A stretch of 64,000 bases of DNA, from NCBI RefSeq assembly GCF_003318255.1, contig NZ_QOCF01000014.1:372001-436000 (forward strand). The letters are read 5' to 3'. Position 1 is the stretch's first letter. Every line of letters begins with the position of its first letter. Below the pieces are notes generated by a model. It was not told the origin of the DNA. It made no database searches and saw nothing but the letters and a program-made list of their open reading frames with translations. Made by a program: the position numbers and the translations under genes. The stretch comes from Ruegeria sp. A3M17 (lineage in GTDB: Bacteria; Pseudomonadota; Alphaproteobacteria; Rhodobacterales; Rhodobacteraceae). Positions 26,684-34,510 of the stretch are shown here, in pieces.

Positions 26684-27679
26684 TTAAGCCAGCCGCTGCC
26701 CTGCTTCGTTAAAGCGATAGGCCCTCTCGGATGCATATCCGAATCGCAATTCTTGACCTTCTGCGATGGCATGTTGGCCAAACAAACGGGCTGTGACGTC
26801 GTGGTCCTGAACTTTGGCTATCACATTGGTGTCCCCGCCCAGTTTTTCCACATGGCTGACACGCGCGGCAAGCGGGCCGTCATCCGACAGGAACAGGTCC
26901 TCGGGGCGGATTCCAATCGTATTCTGGCCACTGTCTTGCAGCAGAGATTCGGGCAGGAAGTTCATGGATGGTGAGCCCAGGAACCCGGCGACGAACTGAT
27001 TGGCGGGGTTGTTATACAGCTCCATTGGGCTGCCGATCTGTTCGACCCGACCATCGCGAAGAACAACTATCTTGTCCGCCAGCGTCATGGCTTCGGTCTG
27101 ATCGTGGGTGACGTAGATCATCGATGCATCCAGAGCCCGGTGAAGATTGGCAATCTCGATCCGTGTGTTCATCCGCAGGGCGGCGTCCAGATTGGACAGC
27201 GGCTCATCAAACAGGAACAGTTTAGGATCACGCACAATGGCGCGCCCGATGGCGACGCGCTGGCGCTGGCCACCTGACAGCTCGGACGGGTAACGATCCA
27301 AATAGGGTTCAAGGTTCAGCATCCGGCTGGCTTTGGCCACGCGGCCTTCGATTTCCGATTTGGGCTGCTTTTCCTGCTTCAGTGCAAGGGTCATATTGCC
27401 CCGAACGCTGAGGTGGGGATAGAGCGCATAGCTTTGGAACACCATCGCGATCCCGCGCTTGGATGGCGGCACCAGATTGACCTGCTGCCCGCCAATGTTG
27501 ATCTCACCGGAGGATGCATCCTCGAGCCCCGCAATCACCCGCAGCAGGGTGGACTTGCCGCAGCCCGACGGGCCGACAAAGACGACGAATTCGCCTTCTT
27601 CGACTTCCAGCGTGATGTCTTTCAGGACATGCACGTTGCCAAAGGACTTGTTCACATTGTTCAGCGTCAGGGCGGTCAT
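26684..27679 (-). CDS. Sugar ABC transporter ATP-binding protein (MalK/UgpC type)
   Basis: A 331-residue importer ATPase. Walker A is GPSGCGKST near 36-44, the signature is LSGGQRQRVAIGRA near 134, and Walker B is LFLFDEPLSNLD. The C-terminal TOBE-like regulatory domain (about 240-331) is present, as in sugar CUT1 importers. It overlaps the oxidoreductase stop by 4 bp (ATGA) and ends the leftward murQ operon. The context assigns it to N-acetylglucosamine or N-acetylmuramic acid import. Confidence 0.93.
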   Translation of the reverse strand: MTALTLNNVNKSFGNVHVLKDITLEVEEGEFVVFVGPSGCGKSTLLRVIAGLEDASSGEINIGGQQVNLVPPSKRGIAMVFQSYALYPHLSVRGNMTLALKQEKQPKSEIEGRVAKASRMLNLEPYLDRYPSELSGGQRQRVAIGRAIVRDPKLFLFDEPLSNLDAALRMNTRIEIANLHRALDASMIYVTHDQTEAMTLADKIVVLRDGRVEQIGSPMELYNNPANQFVAGFLGSPSMNFLPESLLQDSGQNTIGIRPEDLFLSDDGPLAARVSHVEKLGGDTNVIAKVQDHDVTARLFGQHAIAEGQELRFGYASERAYRFNEAGQRLA

Positions 27680-28710
27680 GATGCGGGCTCCTCAAGGGAA
27701 ACGGGCTGGCCGGTTCGGATGCTTTGATCCGCAGCCAGACAAATGGCGAGCGATTGGACGGCGTCATTCATATGACGGGTCAGGTCGATATCTTCGGCGA
27801 TGGCGCGCAGCATATAAGCCTGCTCAGCATCGCAAAGGTCTTGATGACCGGGTTCGTCGGGCATCTCGATCGTGTGATCGCCTTGCGGCGTATGGATGAG
27901 CAGGCCACCGACTTTGGTATGGCCATCAATGTCAGCGGACGCGCCCTTACTTCCATCGGTAATCGAAACGGACCCGTTGGGCGAAACGATATCTTTCACA
28001 AAGAACGCGGTTTCAGACATCATCGGCCCCCATCCGGCCTCATACCAGCCGACCGAACCGTCGTCGAAGACCACCTGAAACTGGCCGTAATTGTACATGT
28101 CTTCGGCGATCTCATCCGACAGGCGCAGGCCCATACCATGCACCCGGGCAGGCTGGGCGTCAGTGATCTGACACATCACGTCGACATAGTGCACGCCGCA
28201 ATCGACAATGGGCGAGGTGGTCTGCATTAACGCCTTGTGCGTTTCCCACTCGGCGCCCGTAGACTGCTGGTTCAAGTTCAACCGGAACACGTAGGGCCCG
28301 CCAAGATTGCGCGCCTCATCAATCAGCCGCATCCACGAGGGGTGATGGCGCAGGATATACCCGACTACCAGCTTACGGTTTAGCCGCGCGGCCGTTGCCA
28401 CCACACGTCGCGCATCGGCGACATTGGTGGCCAGCGGTTTTTCGACGAACACATGCGCGCCAGCCTCCATGGCCGCACATGCAAATTCCGCGTGGCTATC
28501 AGAGTAGGTGGCGACCACGACCAGATCGGGTTTGGTTTCGGCCAGCGCTGCTGCGAAGTCCGAATATGCCGGATAACCTGCAAGGTCTGGATGATCCACA
28601 CGGCCAGACCGGTTCACCAAACCAACGATCTGCGCGTCGGGGTGGTGATGGTGCGCCAGCGCATGGCTCAAGCCCATATTACCAAGGCCTGCAATCAGAA
28701 CGCGGGTCAT
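27676..28710 (-). CDS. Gfo/Idh/MocA family oxidoreductase
   Basis: A 344-residue NAD(P)-binding protein. The Rossmann motif GLGNMGLSHA begins at residue 8, and VFVEKPLATN (about 90-100) is the conserved EKP motif that places the cofactor. The C-terminal alpha/beta sheet domain carries DCGVHYVDVM, including the usual Asp/His pair. It is translationally coupled to the permease before it and the ATPase after it, so it acts on the imported sugar or a derivative. It could be a sugar dehydrogenase or, like GH109 members of the same fold, a redox-assisted glycosidase. Substrate unknown. Confidence 0.88.
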   Translation of the reverse strand: MTRVLIAGLGNMGLSHALAHHHHPDAQIVGLVNRSGRVDHPDLAGYPAYSDFAAALAETKPDLVVVATYSDSHAEFACAAMEAGAHVFVEKPLATNVADARRVVATAARLNRKLVVGYILRHHPSWMRLIDEARNLGGPYVFRLNLNQQSTGAEWETHKALMQTTSPIVDCGVHYVDVMCQITDAQPARVHGMGLRLSDEIAEDMYNYGQFQVVFDDGSVGWYEAGWGPMMSETAFFVKDIVSPNGSVSITDGSKGASADIDGHTKVGGLLIHTPQGDHTIEMPDEPGHQDLCDAEQAYMLRAIAEDIDLTRHMNDAVQSLAICLAADQSIRTGQPVSLEEPAS

Positions 28711-29546
28711 TTGACCGCTCCGGATGTAATGCCGCGGATCAGTTGGCGCGAGAAGATGACATACAGGACAAGCACCGGCAGGATCGCCATCGACAGGGCT
28801 GACAGAACTGCGTTCCAATCGGTCACGAACTGGCCGATGAACACTTGGCTTCCCAGCGTCAGGGTCTTGGTTTCTTCGGCTGGGGCCAGGATCAACGGGA
28901 ACCAAAGGTCGTTCCAGATCGGGATCATGTTGAACACGGCCACGGTCGCCATCGCGGGCCGGACCAGAGGCAGAACAAGGCGGAAGAATATCGTGTATTC
29001 GGACAAACCGTCGATGCGCCCGGCATTCTTCAGGTCGTCGCTGACTTGTCGCATGAATTCGGACAGGATGAATACAGCCAATGGCAATCCCTGGGCCGTG
29101 TATACAAGGATCAGCGCCCAGAGCGAGTTTACCAGCCCGGTCGCCACCATCATCTCAAGGATTGCCACGGTGCCGATGCGGATGGGGATCATGATCCCCA
29201 GCGCGAGATACAGCCCCATGATCAGGTTGCCCTTGAACTGGTATTCCGACAACGCATAGGCGGCCATCGCGCCGAACAACAGGATGAAGGACAGCGATGC
29301 CACGGTGACAATCATCGAGTTCTGAAAATACAGGAAGAAGTCCCCCTGCTTCATCACCGTCTCATAGCCGATCATCGAGAAGCTGTCCGCATTGGGCAGC
29401 GCCAATGGTTCGCGAAAGATTGCGCGGCGGGATTTGAAGCTGTTGATCAGGATCACAAAGACCGGAAACAGCGCGATCAGCGTGTACAGGATCAGCGCGC
29501 CATGCATCGCGACCATGTTGAGGGGGTTATGACGTGCTTTGTTCAT
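28707..29546 (-). CDS. Carbohydrate ABC transporter permease (MalG type)
   Basis: A 279-residue inner-membrane subunit of a CUT1 sugar importer with six predicted helices. The cytoplasmic EAA loop reads DDLKNAGRIDGLSEYTIFFRLVLP in part and contacts the ATPase. The final residues QLIRGITSGAVK are typical of MalG/UgpE. The ATG at 29546 is chosen; the 57-residue upstream reading overlaps the partner permease. The stop overlaps the oxidoreductase start by 4 bp. Confidence 0.92.
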   Translation of the reverse strand: MNKARHNPLNMVAMHGALILYTLIALFPVFVILINSFKSRRAIFREPLALPNADSFSMIGYETVMKQGDFFLYFQNSMIVTVASLSFILLFGAMAAYALSEYQFKGNLIMGLYLALGIMIPIRIGTVAILEMMVATGLVNSLWALILVYTAQGLPLAVFILSEFMRQVSDDLKNAGRIDGLSEYTIFFRLVLPLVRPAMATVAVFNMIPIWNDLWFPLILAPAEETKTLTLGSQVFIGQFVTDWNAVLSALSMAILPVLVLYVIFSRQLIRGITSGAVK

Positions 29547-29556
29547 CGCGTGGCCC

Positions 29557-30471
29557 TCACAATTGATACCGGCGCATCCGGGTCTGGATGCCGAACAGGT
29601 AGATACAGACACCCACAAGGATAATGGCGAACATCGCCCCGGCGATAGCCGAACCCATATGCGGGTCACCCAGTTGCAACTGGAAGCCAAAGAATGTGCG
29701 GTACATGAAGGTCCCAAGAATGTCGGTCGAGAAGTCCGGTCCCGCCAGCGCGCCTTGTGACGCGTAGATCAGATCGAATGCGTTGAAATTACCCACGAAG
29801 GTCAAGATCGAGATGATCCCGATCGACGGCAGGATCAGCGGCAGTTTGATCTTCCAGAAGGCCGCGGTTCCAGTGATCCCGTCAATCTCTCCGGCCTCAA
29901 GAATTTCTTCGGGGATGGTCAGCAGCGCGGCATAGATCAGCATCATCGGGATGCCAACAAACTGCCAGACCGAGACCAGCGCCAGTGTGGTCAACGCGTA
30001 TTCCTCTTTTCCCAGCCACGGGGCGAACAGCGACTTGAGCCCGACGGCGTCCAGCATCGACGGCGCAATACCCCAGATCGGCGAGAGGATCAGCTTCCAA
30101 GCGAACCCGACAATCACAAAGCTCAGGATCGTGGGAATGAAGATCGCCGACCGATACAGGGCCGCAAACCTCAGGCGCGGGTGGCTGAGCAGGGCGGCCA
30201 AGGCGATCCCGATCGGGTTCTGAACCAGCATGTGGATCAGGAAGAACCAGAAGTTATTGCCCAAGGCGTTCCAGAACTGTTCGGACCAGATCGGATCAAA
30301 GAACAGGGTTTGAAAGTTCTGCAATCCAACGAAAACGCGGCTTTGGTCAATCTCGGTGTAAAGCGCCAGACGCAGCGTGTTGAACAGCGGGAAGATCATC
30401 ACCGCCGTGTAAACAAGAACGGCCGGTGCAAGAAACACAAGGATATGCCAGCGGAAGCGGGGGCGGTTCAT
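29557..30471 (-). CDS. Carbohydrate ABC transporter permease (MalF type)
   Basis: A 304-residue inner-membrane subunit with six predicted helices (first at about 10-31). The EAA loop is at EILEAGEIDGITGTAAFWKIKLP, again in the cytoplasm. It is the first membrane gene after the binding-protein gene and is separated from it by a strong hairpin. The ribosome site is weak (GAAAG), which fits lower synthesis than the binding protein. Confidence 0.92.
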   Translation of the reverse strand: MNRPRFRWHILVFLAPAVLVYTAVMIFPLFNTLRLALYTEIDQSRVFVGLQNFQTLFFDPIWSEQFWNALGNNFWFFLIHMLVQNPIGIALAALLSHPRLRFAALYRSAIFIPTILSFVIVGFAWKLILSPIWGIAPSMLDAVGLKSLFAPWLGKEEYALTTLALVSVWQFVGIPMMLIYAALLTIPEEILEAGEIDGITGTAAFWKIKLPLILPSIGIISILTFVGNFNAFDLIYASQGALAGPDFSTDILGTFMYRTFFGFQLQLGDPHMGSAIAGAMFAIILVGVCIYLFGIQTRMRRYQL

Positions 30472-30498
30472 GGGATTGCTTTCAAAGGAGTGTCGGGG

Positions 30499-30528
30499 AT
30501 ACCCGGGCGATCACTACCGCCCGGGTAT
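30499..30528 (-). other. Intercistronic stem-loop between binding protein and permease genes
   Basis: Perfect 11-bp inverted repeat ATACCCGGGCG / CGCCCGGGTAT with an 8-nt loop, 15 nt past the binding-protein stop. There is no T-run. Such structures stabilise the upstream mRNA, so that binding protein exceeds permease; partial termination is also possible. Confidence 0.6.
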
Positions 30529-30543
30529 GTGTCAGATCACGGT

Positions 30544-31797
30544 TTACTGGTGCGGAGCGTACCAGGTGGACAGACCTTTTTGCAGGTCTGCGCCCAGTTC
30601 TTCGGGGCTGTTGGCGCCCTTGATGGCGGCAACAGATGCGCCCCAGGTCTCGTTCTCTAGGTTCGGCGTGCCGCGCGACAGGATCTGATATGTCGAACGG
30701 ATAGTCGATTCACATTCATCGCGCCATCCGACGAACTCCTTGGCCAACGGATCTGCCAGCTCGACCGGAGTGTTGGACAGCGGGAAGAAGCCCGGCACGG
30801 CGTTGCCAAAGATTTCGGCAAACTCGGGGCTTGCGACCCACGCGAGGAAGGTCTCAGCGGCCTCGGGGTGCTCGGAGGCAGCGTTCATGCCGATGCCGAT
30901 ATCTGTGTGGTCAGAGATATAGCAGGTGTCGCCCGCGTTTTGGACCGGCGGCTTGAATGCGCCCATCTCAAAGTCGGCCTGTGTGTTGAAGCCAGCGATT
31001 TCCCACGATCCGGCAGGGTAGATAGCGGCCCGGCCTAGAGTGAAGATGTTCTGGCTGTCGGGATAGGTCTGTGCCTCATATCCGTCGCCTAGATACTGAC
31101 CCCAGCGCGCCAGAGTGGCGTAAGGGGCGGTCCAGGCTTCATCCGTCAGTTTCTGCTCGCCCGCGATAAGGGCCTGACGACCTTCTTCACCTTTCCAGTA
31201 GTTCGGGCCGATGTTGTTGTAGCCCATTGTGGCGGCTTCCCACTGGTCATTGGTGCCCATCGCCATCGGAATGTAGGTGCCGTCTTCCTTGATCTTGTCG
31301 AGTGCGGCAAAGAACTCTTCTTCAGTCGTTGGGACTTCGATGCCCAGCTCGGCAAACGCATCCTTGTTGTAGATAAAGCCGTGGATCACCGACGCCATGG
31401 GAACACAGAAGCTGGCCGAGCCGTCATCCGTCTGCCATGCCGACTTGGCCACGTCCGAGAAGTTGCTCATCGCTTCGACCGAGGACAGATCGCTCAGGTG
31501 CCCCGCCTCAAAAAGTGCGAGTGAGGCGTCGAACGGGCGGCACGTGATAAGATCACCGGCCGAACCCGCATCCAGTTTCGAGTTCAGCACAGCGTTGTAT
31601 TCCGCCGGAGCTGACGGGGTGAATTGCAGTTTGATCCCCGGATGCTTGGCTTCGAACGCCGGGATGATCTGTTCCTGCCAAAGCGTCAGGTCGTCATTGC
31701 GCCAGCTTTCGATGATCAGCGTGACGTCCTCGGCATAGGCGCTTGAAGCCATCAGGGTCGTGCCCAGTAAGGCCAGTTTCAGGCTATTGCGTTTCAT
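30544..31797 (-). CDS. Sugar ABC transporter substrate-binding protein
   Basis: A 417-residue periplasmic solute-binding protein of the extracellular family 1 type. A Sec signal peptide of 22 residues ends SAYA before Glu. The mature protein shows the family pattern PAFEAKHPGIKLQF, then AGDLITCRPFDASLALFEAG, and aromatic-rich sugar-binding stretches (YNNIGPNYWKGEEGRQAL, YPAGSWEIAGF). It follows murQ by 25 bp, which suggests an N-acetylated amino sugar as ligand. Two internal Cys pairs could form disulfides. Confidence 0.92.
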   Translation of the reverse strand: MKRNSLKLALLGTTLMASSAYAEDVTLIIESWRNDDLTLWQEQIIPAFEAKHPGIKLQFTPSAPAEYNAVLNSKLDAGSAGDLITCRPFDASLALFEAGHLSDLSSVEAMSNFSDVAKSAWQTDDGSASFCVPMASVIHGFIYNKDAFAELGIEVPTTEEEFFAALDKIKEDGTYIPMAMGTNDQWEAATMGYNNIGPNYWKGEEGRQALIAGEQKLTDEAWTAPYATLARWGQYLGDGYEAQTYPDSQNIFTLGRAAIYPAGSWEIAGFNTQADFEMGAFKPPVQNAGDTCYISDHTDIGIGMNAASEHPEAAETFLAWVASPEFAEIFGNAVPGFFPLSNTPVELADPLAKEFVGWRDECESTIRSTYQILSRGTPNLENETWGASVAAIKGANSPEELGADLQKGLSTWYAPHQ

Positions 31798-31822
31798 TCG
31801 TGTTCTCCCAGTTGGTTAGCAG

Positions 31823-32710
31823 TCATTTATCTTGTTCCAGCGCGGATTGCAGAACTCCGTCGCTTGCATCCAGAACGGTCGAGGCATCCTTGGGTGACAT
31901 GCCGCGCGCCGCGATCAACACCGCCGGCTTCACGTCCCCGTTTGCGGCGTCCAGCGCGAGTTTTGCTTTTTCCGTGCCAACATTGGCGATCCGCGCGACG
32001 ATCCCCGTCGCCCGCGCGCGCAACTTGTCGTTGTCGGCGCGCAGGTTGACCATCATGCCGCCGTGAACATGGCCAAGTTGCAGTGCCATGAGAGACGACA
32101 GCATGTTCAGGGCGATTTTCTGAGCTGTTCCGGCACCCATACGCGTCGAACCCGAGACCAATTCCGGCGGCGTCGCCAAAAGAATTGGGATATCTGCGCT
32201 TTCCAGCAAAGGGCTGCCTGCGTTATTGGCAATTCCGATAACGGTTGCGCCAAATGACTGTGCGATATTGCTGGCGGTCAGGGTGTATGGTGTCGATCCA
32301 CTTGCGGACACTGCGATGATCGTTTCCGTCGGTTGTAATTTCGAAAGCGCGTCCACTAGTCCGTCGGCTTCGTCTTCTGCGCCTCCGGGCATTTCGACAC
32401 CGGTAGGCAGGCCGCCTGCCATATGTATGCGGAGTTGGTTCGCAGGGATTGAGAAGGTGCCGCCCAGCTCTTGCGCGTCGGCAGCGGCCATCAACCCGGA
32501 TGAGCCTGCGGCCACATAGTGCAGCACGCCGCCCGCGCGGATGGTCTGCGCCATGGCGTTGCCGCCCCGCGCGATCGCGTCCAATGCGCCACGCGCCGAG
32601 GTCGCGGCTGCAATCTGCCCCTCAACCAGCGCCCGAGCAGAGGCGACAGGGTCTTGTGGGTCCAGCTTGTTGGCGTCTGGATGCAGTTGTTCGGTTGGCG
32701 GCAGCGTCAA
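31823..32710 (-). CDS. murQ: N-acetylmuramic acid 6-phosphate etherase
   Basis: A 295-residue SIS-domain lyase that cleaves the lactyl ether of MurNAc-6-phosphate, giving GlcNAc-6-P and lactate. Family motifs are VAAGSSG, the catalytic Glu in DAQELGGTF, the second acidic site in GGAEDEAD, and the signature GSTRMGAGTAQKIALNML. The C-terminal small helical domain is present. Translation appears to start at a TTG (32710) with AAGGGGG 6 nt upstream; an earlier TTG at 32740 would overlap an operator-like repeat and lacks a ribosome site. It opens the leftward transport operon. The SGR of classical MurQ reads SGL here. Confidence 0.88.
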   Translation of the reverse strand: MTLPPTEQLHPDANKLDPQDPVASARALVEGQIAAATSARGALDAIARGGNAMAQTIRAGGVLHYVAAGSSGLMAAADAQELGGTFSIPANQLRIHMAGGLPTGVEMPGGAEDEADGLVDALSKLQPTETIIAVSASGSTPYTLTASNIAQSFGATVIGIANNAGSPLLESADIPILLATPPELVSGSTRMGAGTAQKIALNMLSSLMALQLGHVHGGMMVNLRADNDKLRARATGIVARIANVGTEKAKLALDAANGDVKPAVLIAARGMSPKDASTVLDASDGVLQSALEQDK

Positions 32711-32738
32711 AAGAATCCCCCTTTGCGGTTCCCAATAC

Positions 32739-32756
32739 AATACCTATTCAATACCA
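32739..32756 (-). promoter_or_regulatory. NagQ-type operator, murQ side
   Basis: On the minus strand the site reads TGGTATT-GAAT-AGGTATT, two direct 7-mers with a 4-nt spacer, the geometry described for NagQ boxes of GntR regulators in amino-sugar loci. It lies 28 bp upstream of the murQ TTG start and mirrors the site at 32859. Confidence 0.65.
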
Positions 32757-32858
32757 CTTGTCCATAATTTTATTTTTCCAGCGGAAATCAACATATTCCG
32801 TATCAAGGCGGGGAAAAGATACAGAAATCGGCCTATTTTGGCCTTCCTAAATTCAAAT

Positions 32859-32876
32859 AGGTATTATAATGGTATT
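32859..32876 (+). promoter_or_regulatory. NagQ-type operator overlapping the kinase promoter
   Basis: AGGTATT-ATAA-TGGTATT, direct 7-mers with a 4-nt spacer, 3 nt before the kinase ATG. A perfect TATAAT -10 element at 32865-32870 lies inside it, so a bound regulator would block the promoter. No good -35 is seen. Confidence 0.65.
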
Positions 32877-32879
32877 GTC

Positions 32880-33755
32880 ATGACTGAGTCTCTGAGCAAT
32901 GCTGTACTGGCCATAGATGGTGGCGGAACCCGATGCCGGGTTGCATGTGAAGTCGCTGGTATCGTCCATTCCGTTGAAACTGGGGCTGCCAATGTCTCGA
33001 CAGACTTCGATGCGTCCGTCCTACAGATGAAATCGGGGATCACCCAGATTGCGCAAATGCTTGCTGTAGGTGTTCCGGACCTGACCCTGTTGCCGGCTTT
33101 TGTCGGATTGGCTGGTGTCACGGATGACCGTATTGCAGGTCGCGTGCAGAACGCGCTGGGCCTGACGCGGGTGCGCGTTTCAGATGACCGACCCGCCGCG
33201 CTTCGCGGTGCGCTTGGGTCTCAGGATGGGCTGATCGCGCATTGTGGTACGGGGTCGTTTATTGCTTCTCAGAAAGATCGGGGGATGCGATTTGCCGGGG
33301 GCTGGGGGCCAGTATTGGGGGATGAAGCGTCTGCCCAATGGGTAGGTCGTTTTGCATTGGCAGAAGCATTGAGTTCCGTGGATGGCGTTCAGGCCTCTAG
33401 CGATCTGACGCAGCAGTTGCTGAACGAACTGGGCGGTGCTGCCGGGATAGTTGAGTTTGCCGGACGGGCGACGCCGACAGAGTTCGGCGCGTTGGCCCCG
33501 ATGGTGACCGCTGCAGCAGTTTCCGGAGACGACGTCGCCAGAAAAATTATGCAGGCCGGTGCTACTTACATCGCCGAAATGGCGGCACGTCTCGGATGGC
33601 ATCCAGAAGTGGCGATCTGCCTGACCGGCGGTATCTCCCCATACTATGCGGACTATCTGCCCGCAGACATGCAATCTGAAGTACGCCCTCCATCGGGCGA
33701 GCCATTAACCGGGGCGCTGGCTCTGGCGAAGGAGGTCCCGCATGAGCATTGCTGA
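32880..33755 (+). CDS. BadF/BadG-type N-acetylhexosamine kinase
   Basis: A 291-residue ASKHA-fold kinase. The phosphate-1 motif AIDGGGTRCRVA is at about 10-21, and GTGSFIASQKDRGMRFAGGWGPVLGDEASA near 118-145 carries the family signature (quoted here as GGWGPVLGDE for the core). It probably phosphorylates imported GlcNAc and/or MurNAc at C6; MurK of Clostridium belongs to the same superfamily. No ribosome site precedes the ATG, and a TATAAT box ends 9 nt before it, so the transcript is probably leaderless. It overlaps nagQ by 14 bp. Confidence 0.88.
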   Translation: MTESLSNAVLAIDGGGTRCRVACEVAGIVHSVETGAANVSTDFDASVLQMKSGITQIAQMLAVGVPDLTLLPAFVGLAGVTDDRIAGRVQNALGLTRVRVSDDRPAALRGALGSQDGLIAHCGTGSFIASQKDRGMRFAGGWGPVLGDEASAQWVGRFALAEALSSVDGVQASSDLTQQLLNELGGAAGIVEFAGRATPTEFGALAPMVTAAAVSGDDVARKIMQAGATYIAEMAARLGWHPEVAICLTGGISPYYADYLPADMQSEVRPPSGEPLTGALALAKEVPHEHC

Positions 33756-34491
33756 ATTCCTGCGCTCTGATCTTTGGCTGGCCCCGGAAAATGGCCCCCG
33801 CTACGTACAGTTGCGGCGCAGGTTGCAAGAGGGGATCGACACGGGCGTCCTTGCACCGAACTCATCGCTGCCATCCGAACGGGAACTGGTGGAAATCACG
33901 GAATTATCCCGCGTAACTGTGCGCAAGGCGATTCAAGAGCTGGTGCAGGAAGGTGTGATCGAACAGCGGCAGGGATCAGGGTCCTTCATTCGGGAACGTG
34001 TTCAAAGGGTCGAGCAATCGCTGAAACACCTGACCTCGTTCACCGAAGATATGTCGAGCCGGGGGATGGAGACGACTTCAAAGTGGTTGGAGCGCGGAGT
34101 ATTTGCGCCAACCCCGGAAGAGGTCACTGCGCTGAATCTGTCAGAGGGTGAGCAGATATCCCGCATTTACCGCCTGCGCGAGGCGGACGGGCGTCCGCTG
34201 GCGCTGGAACGTGCTGCGCTGCCGCTGGATATTCTGCCGAACCCAATCGAAGTCACCACGTCTCTGTACGAAGTGCTTGATGGTCTGGGGCGCCGCCCGG
34301 TGCGCGCCGTGCAAAAGATCTCAGCCCTCAATCTTGCTGCGCGAGAGGCCGAACTGCTGGAGGTGCCCGAAGGTGCGGCGGGGCTGAACATCGAGCGTAT
34401 CTCATTTTTGAAAAACGGGCGGGTCGCAGAGATGACGCGGTCGCTCTATCGCGGCGACGCTTATGACTTTGTCGCTGAATTGCGCCTATAA
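33742..34491 (+). CDS. GntR family regulator with UTRA domain, NagQ-like
   Basis: A 249-residue repressor-type protein. The winged helix at about 20-88 includes LPSERELVEITELSRVTVRK and the wing EQRQGSGSFI. The UTRA effector domain (about 100-245) normally binds a sugar phosphate; in NagR/NagQ relatives it is GlcNAc-6-P or GlcN-6-P. GAAGGAGGTCCCGC precedes the ATG within the kinase gene. The two direct-repeat boxes between murQ and the kinase are the obvious targets, making this an autoregulated locus repressor. Confidence 0.88.
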   Translation: MSIAEFLRSDLWLAPENGPRYVQLRRRLQEGIDTGVLAPNSSLPSERELVEITELSRVTVRKAIQELVQEGVIEQRQGSGSFIRERVQRVEQSLKHLTSFTEDMSSRGMETTSKWLERGVFAPTPEEVTALNLSEGEQISRIYRLREADGRPLALERAALPLDILPNPIEVTTSLYEVLDGLGRRPVRAVQKISALNLAAREAELLEVPEGAAGLNIERISFLKNGRVAEMTRSLYRGDAYDFVAELRL

Positions 34492-34510
34492 CCGGAAGGA
34501 CCGGGATCAA

